The notes beneath the pieces were generated by a model. That model was not told the DNA's origin. It searched no databases and saw only the letters and a list, made by a program, of their open reading frames with translations. Positions 26,784 to 38,900 of a stretch of 64,000 nucleotides of DNA are shown piece by piece. Source of the stretch: Troglohyphantes excavatus (taxonomy: Eukaryota; Arthropoda; Arachnida; Araneae; Linyphiidae); assembly GCA_963932185.1 (NCBI GenBank), contig OZ010674.1, forward strand, positions 34,006,511 through 34,070,510. The letters run 5' to 3'. Within the stretch, counting starts at the first letter, position 1; each line of letters opens with the position of its first letter. The position numbers were made by a program, and so were the translations under genes.

Positions 26784-26923
26784 CCTATGAAACTCCACAC
26801 CACATCTCCACCTGCAACTGCAAGAGTACTAACTCACCCACCTGTGAACATACCACCTGGCGACTGGGCTATCGCACGTTCCTATTCGGTTACACAAGGG
26901 ACAAAGTCCAAACTTACTCGTAG
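26784..26923 (+). CDS. how: Candidate third how terminal exon (Cys/Thr-rich tail)
   Basis: A strong polypyrimidine tract and acceptor (CCCGTTAG) precede 140 bases that are open in exactly the frame needed by the phase-1 donor at 24159, giving AYETPHHISTCNCKSTNSPT followed by 26 more residues and a TAG. The exon is less AT-rich than its surroundings. An AATAAA lies 74 bases after the stop. The predicted isoform is 345 residues with a tail unlike the QKI-5, -6 or -7 tails I know. It could instead be untranslated 3' sequence of the nuclear isoform. Confidence 0.45.
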
Positions 26924-26996
26924 TGCACTCTCTCCCCCTCTGTAGCCTTGCAAGGATAATCAACTAACCAACCTTTCTGCTGTGATCCAGGCTTTT

Positions 26997-27002
26997 AATA
27001 AA
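26997..27002 (+). terminator. how: Poly(A) signal, proximal how 3' end
   Basis: A canonical AATAAA lies 74 bases beyond the stop codon of the candidate third tail exon. It would end a short how transcript. Use is inferred from motif and position only. Confidence 0.45.
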
Positions 27003-29764
27003 GGGATCCGAGGTGATTCAACAGAACAAAATTTTGCTAATTGTTTACTTAACACCTTAATATTTTTGCTGCTTTAATGTTGGTGTCTACTTTCTGTAAC
27101 TTACACAGTACTTTTTAATGTATCATTTGCATGGAGGTTTGTTTTTAACTTTTCTCTCTTGTGTTTTATGTAAGCATTTTGTCGGGAGTATAAGGTGAAT
27201 ACTCTTTGAGAATGTCATGGCGTGGACGGGGTTCGTACTTTAAAATTTATTGGCTTGTCGTTTTCGTTTGATATTCCTCGTAGGGCTCGTAAACTACTTA
27301 AACTTCGTTTTCATCTTTAAAGCCATTTACTTATTGTCAAAGTTTAAACAAGCTTACTAATTCTTATAAAAATGCATAGTTGCAATTCAATTTTGTACCT
27401 CTGTAAATTAAATTTTGGATATTGGACTTGGAAAGTAAAGCTTTCTTATATGAAGGTATTAAAAAGAATTCTAATTAATCCTCAAAAGCTATTTAAAGTA
27501 TGAACCCATCCAAAAGCTAATGGATCAAGGATATTTTTAAGTTCTGTTCTACTACTTAAATGCTATTTACCGTAAAAAGTAAATCTGAAGATTTATTTGT
27601 TGGTGTTTTCGTGAATTGTTTATTGGTTTTTAGAAGCTTTTTGTTTTATACCTTTGTTTTCACTCACTTGTGTAGCTCTTGTGACTTAAATTTTAGTCTC
27701 TCTCGGCATCTAGTAGTGTACTTAGTTTCATGGGAGAGAAAAAAAAACATTCCATGTCCATAATACTCGGAAAGGATTTCTTTCATTGAACTAAACACTG
27801 TGTGAAAAAATACACTAGGTGTTCATTTATAAAAGTGATTATCACATTTTTCTGAATAATTTACTAATATCAAAATTGTTACTCCATGCCTGGCATGAAA
27901 AACTCAATTATCTGATATGGTTGTAAATCTTGTCTTTCAGTTATATTTTAAAGTTTAATTATTAATCTTTGTACCTTGAAAAATGCCAGTGTTGAATAAA
28001 CTTAAAGCATTTACAGCGAATTCGCTTTAAAAATCGCGATCATCGAAGAACCTCTTAAAATATTTTCCTCAATCATGCCTATTCTGTATATCAAATAAAA
28101 CTTGCAGCTAACTAATTATTCTAGTGTAATTTTAATAGTTATATATTGTTACGGGGATTCTATTGCCTATTATTTAACTAGCAAGGTCAACAATGATTAG
28201 CAAAAGTTAAAGCTTATATTATTTCAGACAACAGCAAGTATTTCTTCAGGGTTCTCACTCTCCTGGAAAGTTAATTTTCTGGAAATTTCAAAAAAAAATT
28301 CAATCCAGCTGTATTTTCAAAGAAATTATGTTTATGGTCAGGGAAAATGATCAAGTTATTTGAGTGGGAACCCGTCCTGAAGCTTTCAACCGATTCATAC
28401 AAAAACAGTGATTTAATTTTATTCCAATGTTTTTCATGCCAGTACATGTTTTGGTAAACAATTTTCATCATGCTTTTGTTATTTACGTCTAAATTAATTG
28501 TAAAATCTTCGTTTTCAACATTAGTGAATCTTAAGGTTGTGTGAGTTAGGAGGATACGATGTGGATGTGTCTTGAGCAGCTGCGTACTTAGTTCATGCGA
28601 GTGCATTTACTACTTAATATTGTACATTTTTTTTACTGTTTTGTAAAGTAGGTTACCTTGAGTATCTACAACGATATACTTAAGTTTTCCTTTGAGTTTT
28701 ATTTGTTTATTGTAATATTTTTGAAGGTGTATTTAAAATTGCATCAATGTATCATCTGCATGTTTTCATTTATTCAGATTTCTTTATGCTACTGTGACTT
28801 CTTTTCTTTATATAAATTCAGTAGCTTTTCTTTGTAGACAATATTGTGCAATATGCTCTAACAAAGCTTTTTGGAGATTTTGTGCAAATATATCTTGTAT
28901 TAATATTTGGATTTTTCTACCTCTTGGAGAAAAAAAGAAGTGCCTTATTCAGAAAAAAAAATTATAAACGCAACAGACTTTACCTCTTGGGTTTTTTAGT
29001 GTCTTATTATGTGCCACTACCTTTGTTTAAGAATCTCAATCTGATCTTTATCTGTTTTATTGTACTTAACTGTTTCTTTTCTATGGTGTATTAAAAACAT
29101 ATTGTGGTTGTGGTGATGTTTTGACGACAAATTTATCATTTTCATTTGTCAGGAAGTGCCAAAATGTTCATAAACTTTAGGTTGTTCGCTGTCTTTATTT
29201 TTCAATTGCCATAATTATAATTCCATCCATTCTTTGAGACAGCTATATACAGGACTGCTGCGAAATCGGTCACAAAAAATCATGTCGGTAGCATAAAGAG
29301 CTTAAATTGTATATTGAAATGTTATCAGAGGCTCAAATCTTTTTTCTTAATTAAAAGTCATCGATAAGTTGAACCAAATCACTCGGTTAAAAAAAAAAAC
29401 TTTTATCACAATCTTTATAGATTAGAAATGTACTTTTTGATACATGCCTATTTTAAAACTAAATCTTTGCTTCTGAAAGACATTTTAGAATCTCATTTAA
29501 AAGGCATGCTGTGCGTACAGCATTGTCAGTCGTGGTGCTAAACGTGCCTTATAGCCATATTCTTGTGACATTTTGTATGATAAGATTTTTATACAATTGG
29601 CTGTTTCACATAGACGGGTGCTGGCTTCTATAAAAACTCTCGAGCGAGATGCTCTACGTGTTATATTCAGATACCTGAACGAAATGTTATGATGGAATTT
29701 TTCTTGTAGTTATACCACTGTTATAAATGTTTTATGTACTTAAAATTGTTTTCATAGCAATAAA
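27003..29764 (+). other. how: Probable long how 3' untranslated region
   Basis: There is no coding exon here. The stretch is T-rich and ends with AATAAA at 29759-29764 followed by a GT-rich block (TGTCTTGTGTTC), a good distal cleavage site. Other AATAAA copies occur on the way (for example near 27996). Long 3' UTRs are usual for quaking-family genes. The boundary is inferred. It contains the inverted-repeat segment at 28243-28382. Confidence 0.45.
28243..28382. mobile_element. Possible short hAT-like MITE
   Basis: CTTCAGGGTTCTCACTC at the left is mirrored at the right by GAGTGGGAACCC(GTC)CTGAAG, ends like CAGGGTTCCCAC MITEs. The arm is short, carries a 3-base insertion, and no target duplication is evident. 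Confidence 0.4.
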
Positions 29765-31040
29765 GTTCAGTTTCTGTAAAAATGTCTTGTGTTCCTTTGA
29801 AAAGTATATTCCTTATTTCTTTGAAACATAGTGAAGTGACCCATCTTTATAGTTTTATTTAAAAATTTAATTACCTACATGGTAAATTTGTTAGACCAGA
29901 GTTATTCTATAAATTTCCTCACTGCGACGCAATTTAAAACATTAAGCAACATTCAACCTCACTGAAAAGAGTTAGGAAATCGAATATTAGATATTTTTTT
30001 TCCCTTTAAAAATTAATGTTTTTGTTCACATTCTGCAATTCAATTCACTTAATGTAAATTTTATCGTCTACATTCTTAATATACTACTATAATTGGCAAA
30101 ATATGCAGGAAGGTCATAGTTTACCATTAGCCCTCGTTTCCTATGCAGACTAAAAAATATCAAATGCAAATATAATCTACTAACAAGTGTTGGGAAAATA
30201 AAATTGCACATTAACATAAGTTGTTGCTTGTCAAGTCAATGTTGAAATCGTGATAATGTGAATTTAAAGTAGTTAGTCGAAAATTAATTCGCAGATTAAA
30301 GACGTATAATGGCTCAAGTGATTTTCAGAGATGTGGTGGAAATAGTTTTTATTTTAATTGAGCTTTCGAAGTCGCCAGCAATGGAAAATCTACTGAAATT
30401 CGTCGTAGAGTCCCACCCACTTCACGTTTCTTTGAAATGACTGAGAAGGTTTTATAGCAGTTGATAATTTTAATCTTATGAAATGGGAAAAAATATTGAA
30501 AAGTTGGGACTAAGACCTTAAAAATATTTTCTGGAGTGGGTTTATAGTTCGGAAGTGATGCGATTTATGATCTATCAAGTTTATAAGAAAGCTGACTTTA
30601 ACAATACTATTTTAATGTAAATATACTTAAAGCCAAATAATATATTCCTTGGAAAAAAAACTTACTAAAAATGCAAATACGCCACGAAAAAAATTATACG
30701 AATTTAAATTTTCTATGAATATATTTTAGAATGATAGCTGTTGTGTGGGAAACAAGTTATATTTTTTAGATCTCAAAGTATATTCTGTGAGCATGTGTAT
30801 TAAAATAAACTAATTTTTAAAAATTAATAGTCTGTGAATGCTTAAACACCTGAGGCATGCGAATGCGCATATTTCTTTAAAAAGTATCGTTTCTTCCTTG
30901 TTTGGGTTCTGGTTTTATTGCCTCTATAGCAAAACAAACTATGGTAAAATGTTCACTAATATTACTATTTAAACTCTATTTGTGTTGGTCAAAGCAAAGA
31001 TACCATAATAACCCTACGGCTTACAAGTTCTTTGGTCAAA
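29765..31040. other. Intergenic stretch
   Basis: This lies between the distal how poly(A) signal and the Helitron. I see no gene. The 98-codon open frame at 30902-31198 overlaps the Helitron start and is not protein-like. Confidence 0.5.
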
Positions 31041-31045
31041 GTACA

Positions 31046-31590
31046 TCTATATATATAAATGCGAAAACTTCACTCATCACTAATTCTCCAACTTCCCGTA
31101 TACCTATGAAGAAGAAATTTGGCAAATTTGTTCCTTATACCTTAAATAGGAAAAGTAAGCTATTTTTATTCCAATCGAACGTATTTAAGGGGGTGTAAAA
31201 CCCCTTTTTCGATGTTAGTAGCAACGTTTCTTTTGGAATCTACAGATTCAAAAGACCTAGATTGCTGAATATTGGAACCCAGATTCATCTTGGGACCATA
31301 GGGATGAACTAATAAAGAATTTTTAAAAATTCGAACTCGAACTACCAAACTAACCATTTTTTAAAAACACTTTTCATAGGGTTAACATGGAGGACATGTA
31401 ACAACGCAATATTTCTAGATTGAAACAATGGAATATTTTAATATTATATAACCTATTCTGATTGGCTGATAACTAAATATCGCCAATGTGTCGCTAAATA
31501 AACAAAAAAAAATCGCCAAATTTATAAAATTTATTTCGCCAATTTTGTAATTTATTTCTTTTCCGTGCGTAGAACGGGTATTTCAGCTAG
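31046..31590 (+). mobile_element. Short non-autonomous Helitron
   Basis: The left end is TCTATATATATAAATGCGAA, a typical Helitron 5' TC terminus preceded by host A. The right end has a small hairpin (CCGTGCGTAGAACGG), then GTATTTCAGCTAG followed by host T, matching the Helitron rule of a 3' hairpin, CTRR end and insertion between A and T without duplication. There is no Rep/helicase coding capacity at 545 bp. Confidence 0.8.
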
Positions 31591-31993
31591 TCATATATAT
31601 TGTTTCAATCTGCTAGGGTTAAAAAAAGATAAAAATTAAAATACGTAATAAAAATCTTTGCATCGGTCCTGTTAATTTTTAGGAAAACGTATCGCTCAAT
31701 GAAAGGAAAATTGATGTAATGTACTTTTTAAAATTATAAATCCATACTATTTTAATACAGAAATTTTTTTTAACCGATATTTACCTTAGATCTAATAAAA
31801 ATCGAGTTATTTTAATTGAATTAAAAAAGGAATTCAATTAAAACATTTTTCTAAGTTCAAACTGTTTTAACACGTTTCGAAACAGAGAAGTGGGGGAAAA
31901 AATAGACTAAAAAAAGTCAAATATAGATTTAATTTTATCTAAATTGTTCAAAAGTTTTGAAAAACTTTAGGTTTTTCCAACGCCAAAAATACC

Positions 31994-32083
31994 TGCCCCG
32001 GGTGAGGATCGAACTCACGACCTTCAGATTCCTCAGTAGGAGGGATTATGAGACTGACGCGCTGCCTACTGCGCTACCGAGGC
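31994..32083 (-). tRNA. tRNA-Met(CAT) with 17-base intron
   Basis: On the minus strand, acceptor GCCTCGG pairs with CCGGGGC (one T-G pair), with discriminator A. The D arm is TAGCGCAGTAGGCAGCGC. Anticodon stem TCAGT/TCTGA flanks loop CTCATAA with anticodon CAT, and the T arm GTGAG-TTCGATC-CTCAC is perfect. Seventeen extra bases (ATCCCTCCTACTGAGGA) sit after the base 3' to the anticodon, the canonical tRNA intron position. Both Pol III boxes are intact and a TTTTT run follows the 3' end within a few bases. The sequence matches elongator tRNA-Met. It carries no CCA, as normal in eukaryotes. Confidence 0.95.
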
Positions 32084-32842
32084 ACACGGCCATTGTGCAC
32101 AGTATATAATATATTCTAAATTTCACTAAGTTTTAACATAAATAATATTTATAATTAATTTCAGTAACCCAGTAAACAGGTTTTTTTTTAATATTACATT
32201 TAACACAGAATGTTGATTTTCAGATTAGCTTTGTACAAAATAGCATAGCAAGAAACCAGTTTCAAATAGAGATATATAGAGAATTTTTATCAACAAAAAA
32301 CAACTCGTATGCCCAAACGTTCACCTAAAAATATTTTTCGAGGAACTATAAGTTTATTTTATACAGATGTTGTCCCAGAAATATTTTATCTGTATTGTGT
32401 TGAAATTTTGTTTTTTTGAACAAAATTACACTTGCATAAAAAGGACGAATTTTTTGCCTACCATTTTTATCATTCCTCCTTCAAATATTTTAACCAACAA
32501 TAAAGTTAGGTGTCTAGATTAAACTACTTACTGTTATAGAAAAGCACTTTTGTGATAAGTGAATTTTATTCACCAATCACAGGGATATTTACTATAAAAA
32601 AAAATTGTGCAAGGGTTTTTGTTTTGTAAACGTTTGTAAGCATTTTAATCTCAACACCAGATCATAACACAGTATATTTTGAAAACTAATTATAAATTTT
32701 AGAAATGGCAACACCAAAAATAATATTTTATAAACAATCAACAAACCCGCTTTGAGTGAACATGTGAAGACGATAAACATTGAACTTTATAAATTTCTTA
32801 CTGCTTTTCAATTATTGTCAGTTTGGAATAAAATATATAAAT
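32084..32842 (+). promoter_or_regulatory. Upstream region of NARS2 (bidirectional with tRNA-Met)
   Basis: This is an AT-rich interval between the divergently placed tRNA-Met and NARS2. Core elements cannot be assigned with confidence. An in-frame TTG-started extension of the NARS2 frame reaches 32780 but has no ATG. Confidence 0.3.
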
Positions 32843-32965
32843 ATGTATCGATATCCGTACATGTTTTCTTTGAAAATCTTTAGAAGATTATATTGTTCTC
32901 AATCATCATTAACGGTTAAGCAAACATTGTTAAAGAAACCGATTGATCAGAAAATCCTAGTGCAG
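32843..32965 (+). CDS. NARS2: NARS2 exon 1 (targeting peptide)
   Basis: This encodes residues 1-41, starting MYRYPYMFSLKIFRRLYCSQ, basic and hydrophobic as expected of a mitochondrial presequence. The donor is CAG|GTCTGT, phase 0. Confidence 0.85.
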
Positions 32966-35900
32966 GTCTGTAACTGGTTTCGAAATTAGTAAATGTACCA
33001 ATCACCTGAAATTTTCGTCTTGCAAAAATTTGTTAATTTCTAGGAAGTTAATTTTTTGACATATTGTTGTATTACTTTATTTTTATTTAGAAACAAACAA
33101 AATGTGGTGTACTTTTTTCAATTATATCCATCAAAAATATGCTCTGCAGGAACCTTACAGTAAATTTTGATACATTTAATTAAAACAATTTAGTTTCAAA
33201 AGAAAAAAAAGTAATTATCTTAGCTTTTTTACTCAAACAACTGATTTAAGATTCAAAGCTTATTTTCAATTAGTATGTGTGTGGTAAAGATCTGGACATG
33301 ATTATTTTCTTAATTTTATGTTACTCGTGTGACGTAAATAGGTCACACATGTCACGTAAAATTAAAAATTTATATATATATGTATTCAATCAACATAAAA
33401 AAATTCCAGTGAGATTAATTAGGAGGTCAAAATAGTTACAAATTTGCTGCAAAATGTTGTCTGAATGTCACTCACATCATTCTGGAATGGCCTAAATATC
33501 TAAGAAACTAACCTTGTAACGTGCTACTTATTATAATCAAGACAGAAGTCTAAAGTAGCTAATATTAAAGATTTATTCTCTGTAAAATATAAAAATAGAC
33601 AACAACAAACACGGGCGCAGATTGACCAAGGCTACAGTTTTCCAGTCGTCCAGGCTACCCTTTAAAAAACACCCAAAGTTAACATTGATACCTTATACAT
33701 TATTTTTAAGCGAATTTCCTTAGTTTTATGGTTTTGTACAAAATTTTCTTCAGTTCCATCTATGAATTAATCTTTGCAATATAGCTTAAAAAAGTGCATT
33801 AAAGATTAGTGATTTATGCAGGGATGCAGAATATGTCCGAACGAGGTTCGGGATCATTCTTTCTTGTAGAAGTTGGTTTTCGGCCTATAACTACTCAGGA
33901 TCAAATCCATTCCCTCCTTCAAGCAGTTGATTACGGTGCTTACAGGGAAATTCTCCTTCGGTTATATCAGAAGTCATCAAAAAGATATTCTGCGGTCCAG
34001 CTCCATGCCTTTTCCACACTTTAGGCAGCAATTAAGCATTCATACACCAATCAATGACAACACTTCCAACTTCCAAAAATATTTACTATATAAATACACA
34101 TCTACAGTGAAGTGGACTCGTCAACCACCCAACTCTGGCTTCGTGTTAACAACATTTTAAATGAATCGTGCAAGATATCCCTCCAAACGTGGGGGGGTGT
34201 ATTCAAGTTAATGTACATCATAAATTAGGATTGCCACAATATAAACTATCACTCAGCAAACTATCCCTAACAACCGCAGACTAGGAACAAACCAAAAACA
34301 TTGTTAACCCTTAAATTTTAAGTTTAAAAAAATGTGTGTTGAGGGAAATTTTACAGGTTTTAAAATTTTCTGCACCTTTGATTTATGTACACTACACATG
34401 CACACTTAATAAAAAATACTTATGAACTGTTACTTTGAAAAGAATTATAGTAATACTTGTGTTTTTTATTACTTAATAAGATCAATTTTACATATTTTTT
34501 CCTAGGGTTGGGTTCAAGCCATAAGAAAATATAAGGATTTGTATTTTGTGGACCTTATCGACGGGACTTGTTTGGACCGATTGCAAATTGTGGTCCAATC
34601 TGTAGATGATGAAAAGTAAAATACCAAAACTATATGTTGCTCAATATTTTTAGTAAATGTTTTTAATCAAGATGTTTACTAAATGTTTATATATGCTCAT
34701 GCAGCGTTCCAAAATATGGCAGCTCAATCAAAGTTGAAGGATCTCTTATCAAAAGTCCTTATCAAGGACAAGAAGTAGAATTAGTTGCAGATACATGGAA
34801 AACAATTGGATTTTGTGCCGAGGTGAGTATGGTTTTCTGTTTAAATAATTTATAAAAAAGTCTGTCACTTACTGAAACTGGATACTTTGTATCTAAGCAG
34901 TATAAAGACTTTCCTCGACAAATTTTGAGGCATTCTCCAAGTGACGATAATTTAACAGAAATGGCAACCTAAACTCGTGTTTCTAATTATGGTGATGTAT
35001 ACTGGGCATATTATGTGCGCTATAATGCAGATGTTTGATCTTTTCAGTGTAACCCTGAAACTGGAGGGAGCAAAGTTTGAATTGTACATGTCTGCAGTTA
35101 ATTTTTTTTTGTCAAATGTTTTTCAAGTTAAATATATCTTTTTGTTGTGTCTCTGGAATATTGCTAGACACAAGTTACATTGTTTATAAATATCAACAAA
35201 CAACGTTGTTTGTTGATTTTATAAATCAATATCAGGATTGTATCTGAAAAACATAAACACAAATGTTTTGAGGTTAGTTTAAAATGTTTCTGCATACAAT
35301 GAAAGTTTTTATTATTTGGGACTTTGACTTCTGCGCAGGTAATTGGAAATGCTGTTTACTTTCAAATGTGATAGTCGGATATAGTGTTTAAATTACAGTA
35401 GCCGATAAAATTGCCCATGAAATGTGAAAATAATGTGTTGTTCTTCGCGAACTCCATTTTGATATGCCGTAACAGACTGCTCGAAGGTTTGCTTGAAAGT
35501 ACCATAATCGACTGTTTGAAAGGGGTACCAGCTGCTATTCTTAGCAGTCAGAGATCACAATTATCCAGGGCCATAAATGTATGTTATGAGTCTGTGACAT
35601 CAGCACACGGCACATGTGCGCTTAAAATAGTTAGCAGATGCCGCTCAATTTGTTTAACTTTACTTTTTCTCATTGTGCATTCAGGTGTTGATTAATACAT
35701 GGTTTTAGAGTTGAAATGATGTGTAATTCATCTTTACCAATATTTAAATATTTAGCGATATTTTTATTGCCAAAAAAAGGTAAATACCAGAAAAGTCATT
35801 ATACTGCTTCTGTTCTTATGCTTTCGAAACAGATGTATTATAAGGCATTTGGAACATTTTTTTTCTTGACGACAAAAATGTTGTTAAAACTTTTTTTCAA

Positions 35901-38900
35901 TTTGCTTTGATGAATTTTCAAATTTAATATCAAGTTTTATGCAACAGAAGTGGTTATTAGGCTTTCCTGATGTTTTTACTTATTGACCAACACTCTTAAG
36001 CGTATGCACGTACTGTGTGCTAATGTCACAGGTTCGATCATGGCTCCAGGCAAAATTGTGGTCTCCGGCCTTTGACTACTCAGGATCAAAGCTGGTACCC
36101 CCTTTGAGCAGTTTATAATGGTGCTTACAGGCAATCCTTCGAGCAATTGACTATGGTGCATAAATTAAAAAAAAACTGACCCATAAAACAATTCCCAAAA
36201 AAGTATTTTTTCTACATTTGCAGTATCAAGGAAAATTAAACAGTAACAACATAAACAAGCATCCCCCTCCAAAAGAAAATAACGACAAATGTCCTATAGT
36301 ACATTTTTACCAAGTTTTCTACTTACTGCTGATTCCAATCGATTCTTAATAGTTTGTGGACTATTTATCCTTAGTCTATTTATTGTCTATTTATCCTTAT
36401 TTCAAATTCAGCACAATGAAATCAATCCTCAAATTAAAATGGAACCAAAATCATAATCAAAAGTTTACTGTGTATTGTAGTTTTCAAACAGTTATCCAAT
36501 AACCATATGGCAGCTCTAATGTAACATTAAATATGATAAAATTATATCAAAAGATATAAAATTATACAGAATATAACTAAAATTTTATGCAACTTTAAAA
36601 AAATCAGTGCAGTTGAAAGAAATGCATCTTTTTCTATTGAATTGGAATAGATTTATATGTAATATTTAATAAAAAGTACTGTGAAAGAACTTGAGCTGCT
36701 AAGTAATCTTAAAATGTACTAGAATTAGTTAAGTATTGAGAAAAGTACCAAAAAATTATATTTAAAATGAAAAGTTTGTTGCTTTTTAGAAGTTTAGTTT
36801 ATAAATATAATAATTTAAATGAGTGCAGTTACTAATTATTTTTATTTCTAGGACTATCCTTTTTCATACCGAACAAAGTACACTAGTGAACATATAAGGC
36901 AATATCCTTACCTTAGACCTAGGACAAGAAGATTTTCATCCATTCTCCGAGTTAGGAATCATGCATCAATGGCTGTTCATAAGTATTTTCAAGTAATTTT
37001 TTTAACTTTTGGATTACTTAATTGTAATATTAATTTTGTAACCTCTTCCATTTGTTTTCATATTTAATGATTATTAAAATATTTTTTAATTTTATTTTTG
37101 AAAGGAACCATTTAAAGCTATTGAAAATAAATTGTTAGTTTTTATATTAGAATTAAGTAAAACTTGAAAATTTGTGATTCTCGCATTACTTAAGAATTAT
37201 ATTTTTATCAGATTGCTTTTAGTTAAGTTTCAAACTCAAGTAAAGTGTATGGGGAAATTTTAAAAAGTATAACCAAGATAATATGTTAAAATAAATTTAA
37301 ATGTTTGTTAGTATAAGTTAGAACTATGATATTTTTAAAAGTTATTAAAAAAGGTTAGGTAAGGAAAAAAAGTTAGGTATGTCTGTAATTGTACTTTACT
37401 GTATATATTTGGTCACTTATGATGTTTATGTCGGAGAGTAGTAATATTAAATAGAGAGCGCCTTCAATGCCAGACTCTCGTAAGGCCGCGGTGTCAACAT
37501 GGAAACAAAAAACCAACATCACATTGTTTTAGCGTTGCCACATTTGGCGTTATGATATCTGCAGGATTTCCAAATTTGGCGCACTTTCTTCTTCTTCTTA
37601 ACATATATGTAGGTATTTACTTATTTTCAAACAATATGCGCAAAATATTTCCTCTTCATTCAAATATAATTTCTTTGTGTTCAATACTCGAAGAAACGAA
37701 ACTCTTTATATTTATCAGGTTTTATTGTTCATATTTTCTTATTGAACTATGCAAAATAACAATTGAAAGAACTTCGCTTATGGTAAATTTTTTACATAAA
37801 TACGTAACGCAATTATTTCAAAACTACAAAGTAAGAAAAATCTCCTTAATATATCTGTTAAACTCCCTTAAATTGTGCCACTCGTTAAAAAAAACGATAT
37901 TTAAATACGAAATTAAACACAAGACCATATTACAATACTTCGATCTTGTTTAGTTCTGAAAGTCGCCAAGGCCTGCCAAGTAACATTGGCGCATGAATGA
38001 ATTGGCATTTCCACATATCACATGGTTTCAATGATGCGCACACAGAAATCATCATTTTTATTCCTCTATTTGTATCATTACTCTATGGTTTATGTAGTTT
38101 CATGATTGACGTATTTGGATATTTCAGGATCAGGGATACTGTTTTATTCACACGCCTATCATTACCCAAAATGATTGCGAAGGTGCCGGGGAAGTATTTT
38201 CTATTGAGGTAAAATACATTACTTTACTCTTTAGTTTTATATATGTGAAATAAAAAAGCTAAATAGCCAACAAGCTATTAACCCCTTTAATTCCAATATT
38301 CCCACCACATTTGAGCTTAAAAAATAGATTGAATAAATTTTTATGTTTCTTTTTGCTTCTATAAAATGACTTTTCTACAAAAATAAAGATGCTAAAATTT
38401 TATGCATACATGTATAAGAACTCAAATAATAGAGGAAAATGCATTATTTAAATAATTATGAAGTGTGTATTTAATCTGTTAATTAGTTCTGTGTAAACTA
38501 AGAATGAAAATAAAAGTTTTGAATAATTGAACAGATGATAATTATTTATGATTTCAAAAATGCATGGAGTTTGATTGAGTTTTTGTCACTTTAACCAACA
38601 ATTACACCTCTGGGGAATCATCTATTCAGCAGCCTTTTCATGATTGACAAACATGAATGGATCAACAAACATATATTCTTAAAGTTATTGTTTTGTCTTC
38701 TAAACCAATCCAAATTACCTGATGTAGAATTTTCATTAAAATATCCCATGTCCAAACAGAGCCATATTTGGAGAAGTACATTAGTATAAGTCCCTCTCGT
38801 AAATGAAATAGGTTTAAAAAATAAAAAACATTGCAAATAAAGTTTATTATTTATCTAAAAAAAATATAATGCTTTTGGGGAAATTATGAAAAATTGCAAT

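Noticed and set aside
37552..37953. 133-codon plus-strand open frame
   Set aside because: It lies in a NARS2 intron, is Phe/Leu/Ile/Lys-rich, uses A/T-ending codons throughout and has no domain; consistent with chance in AT-rich DNA.
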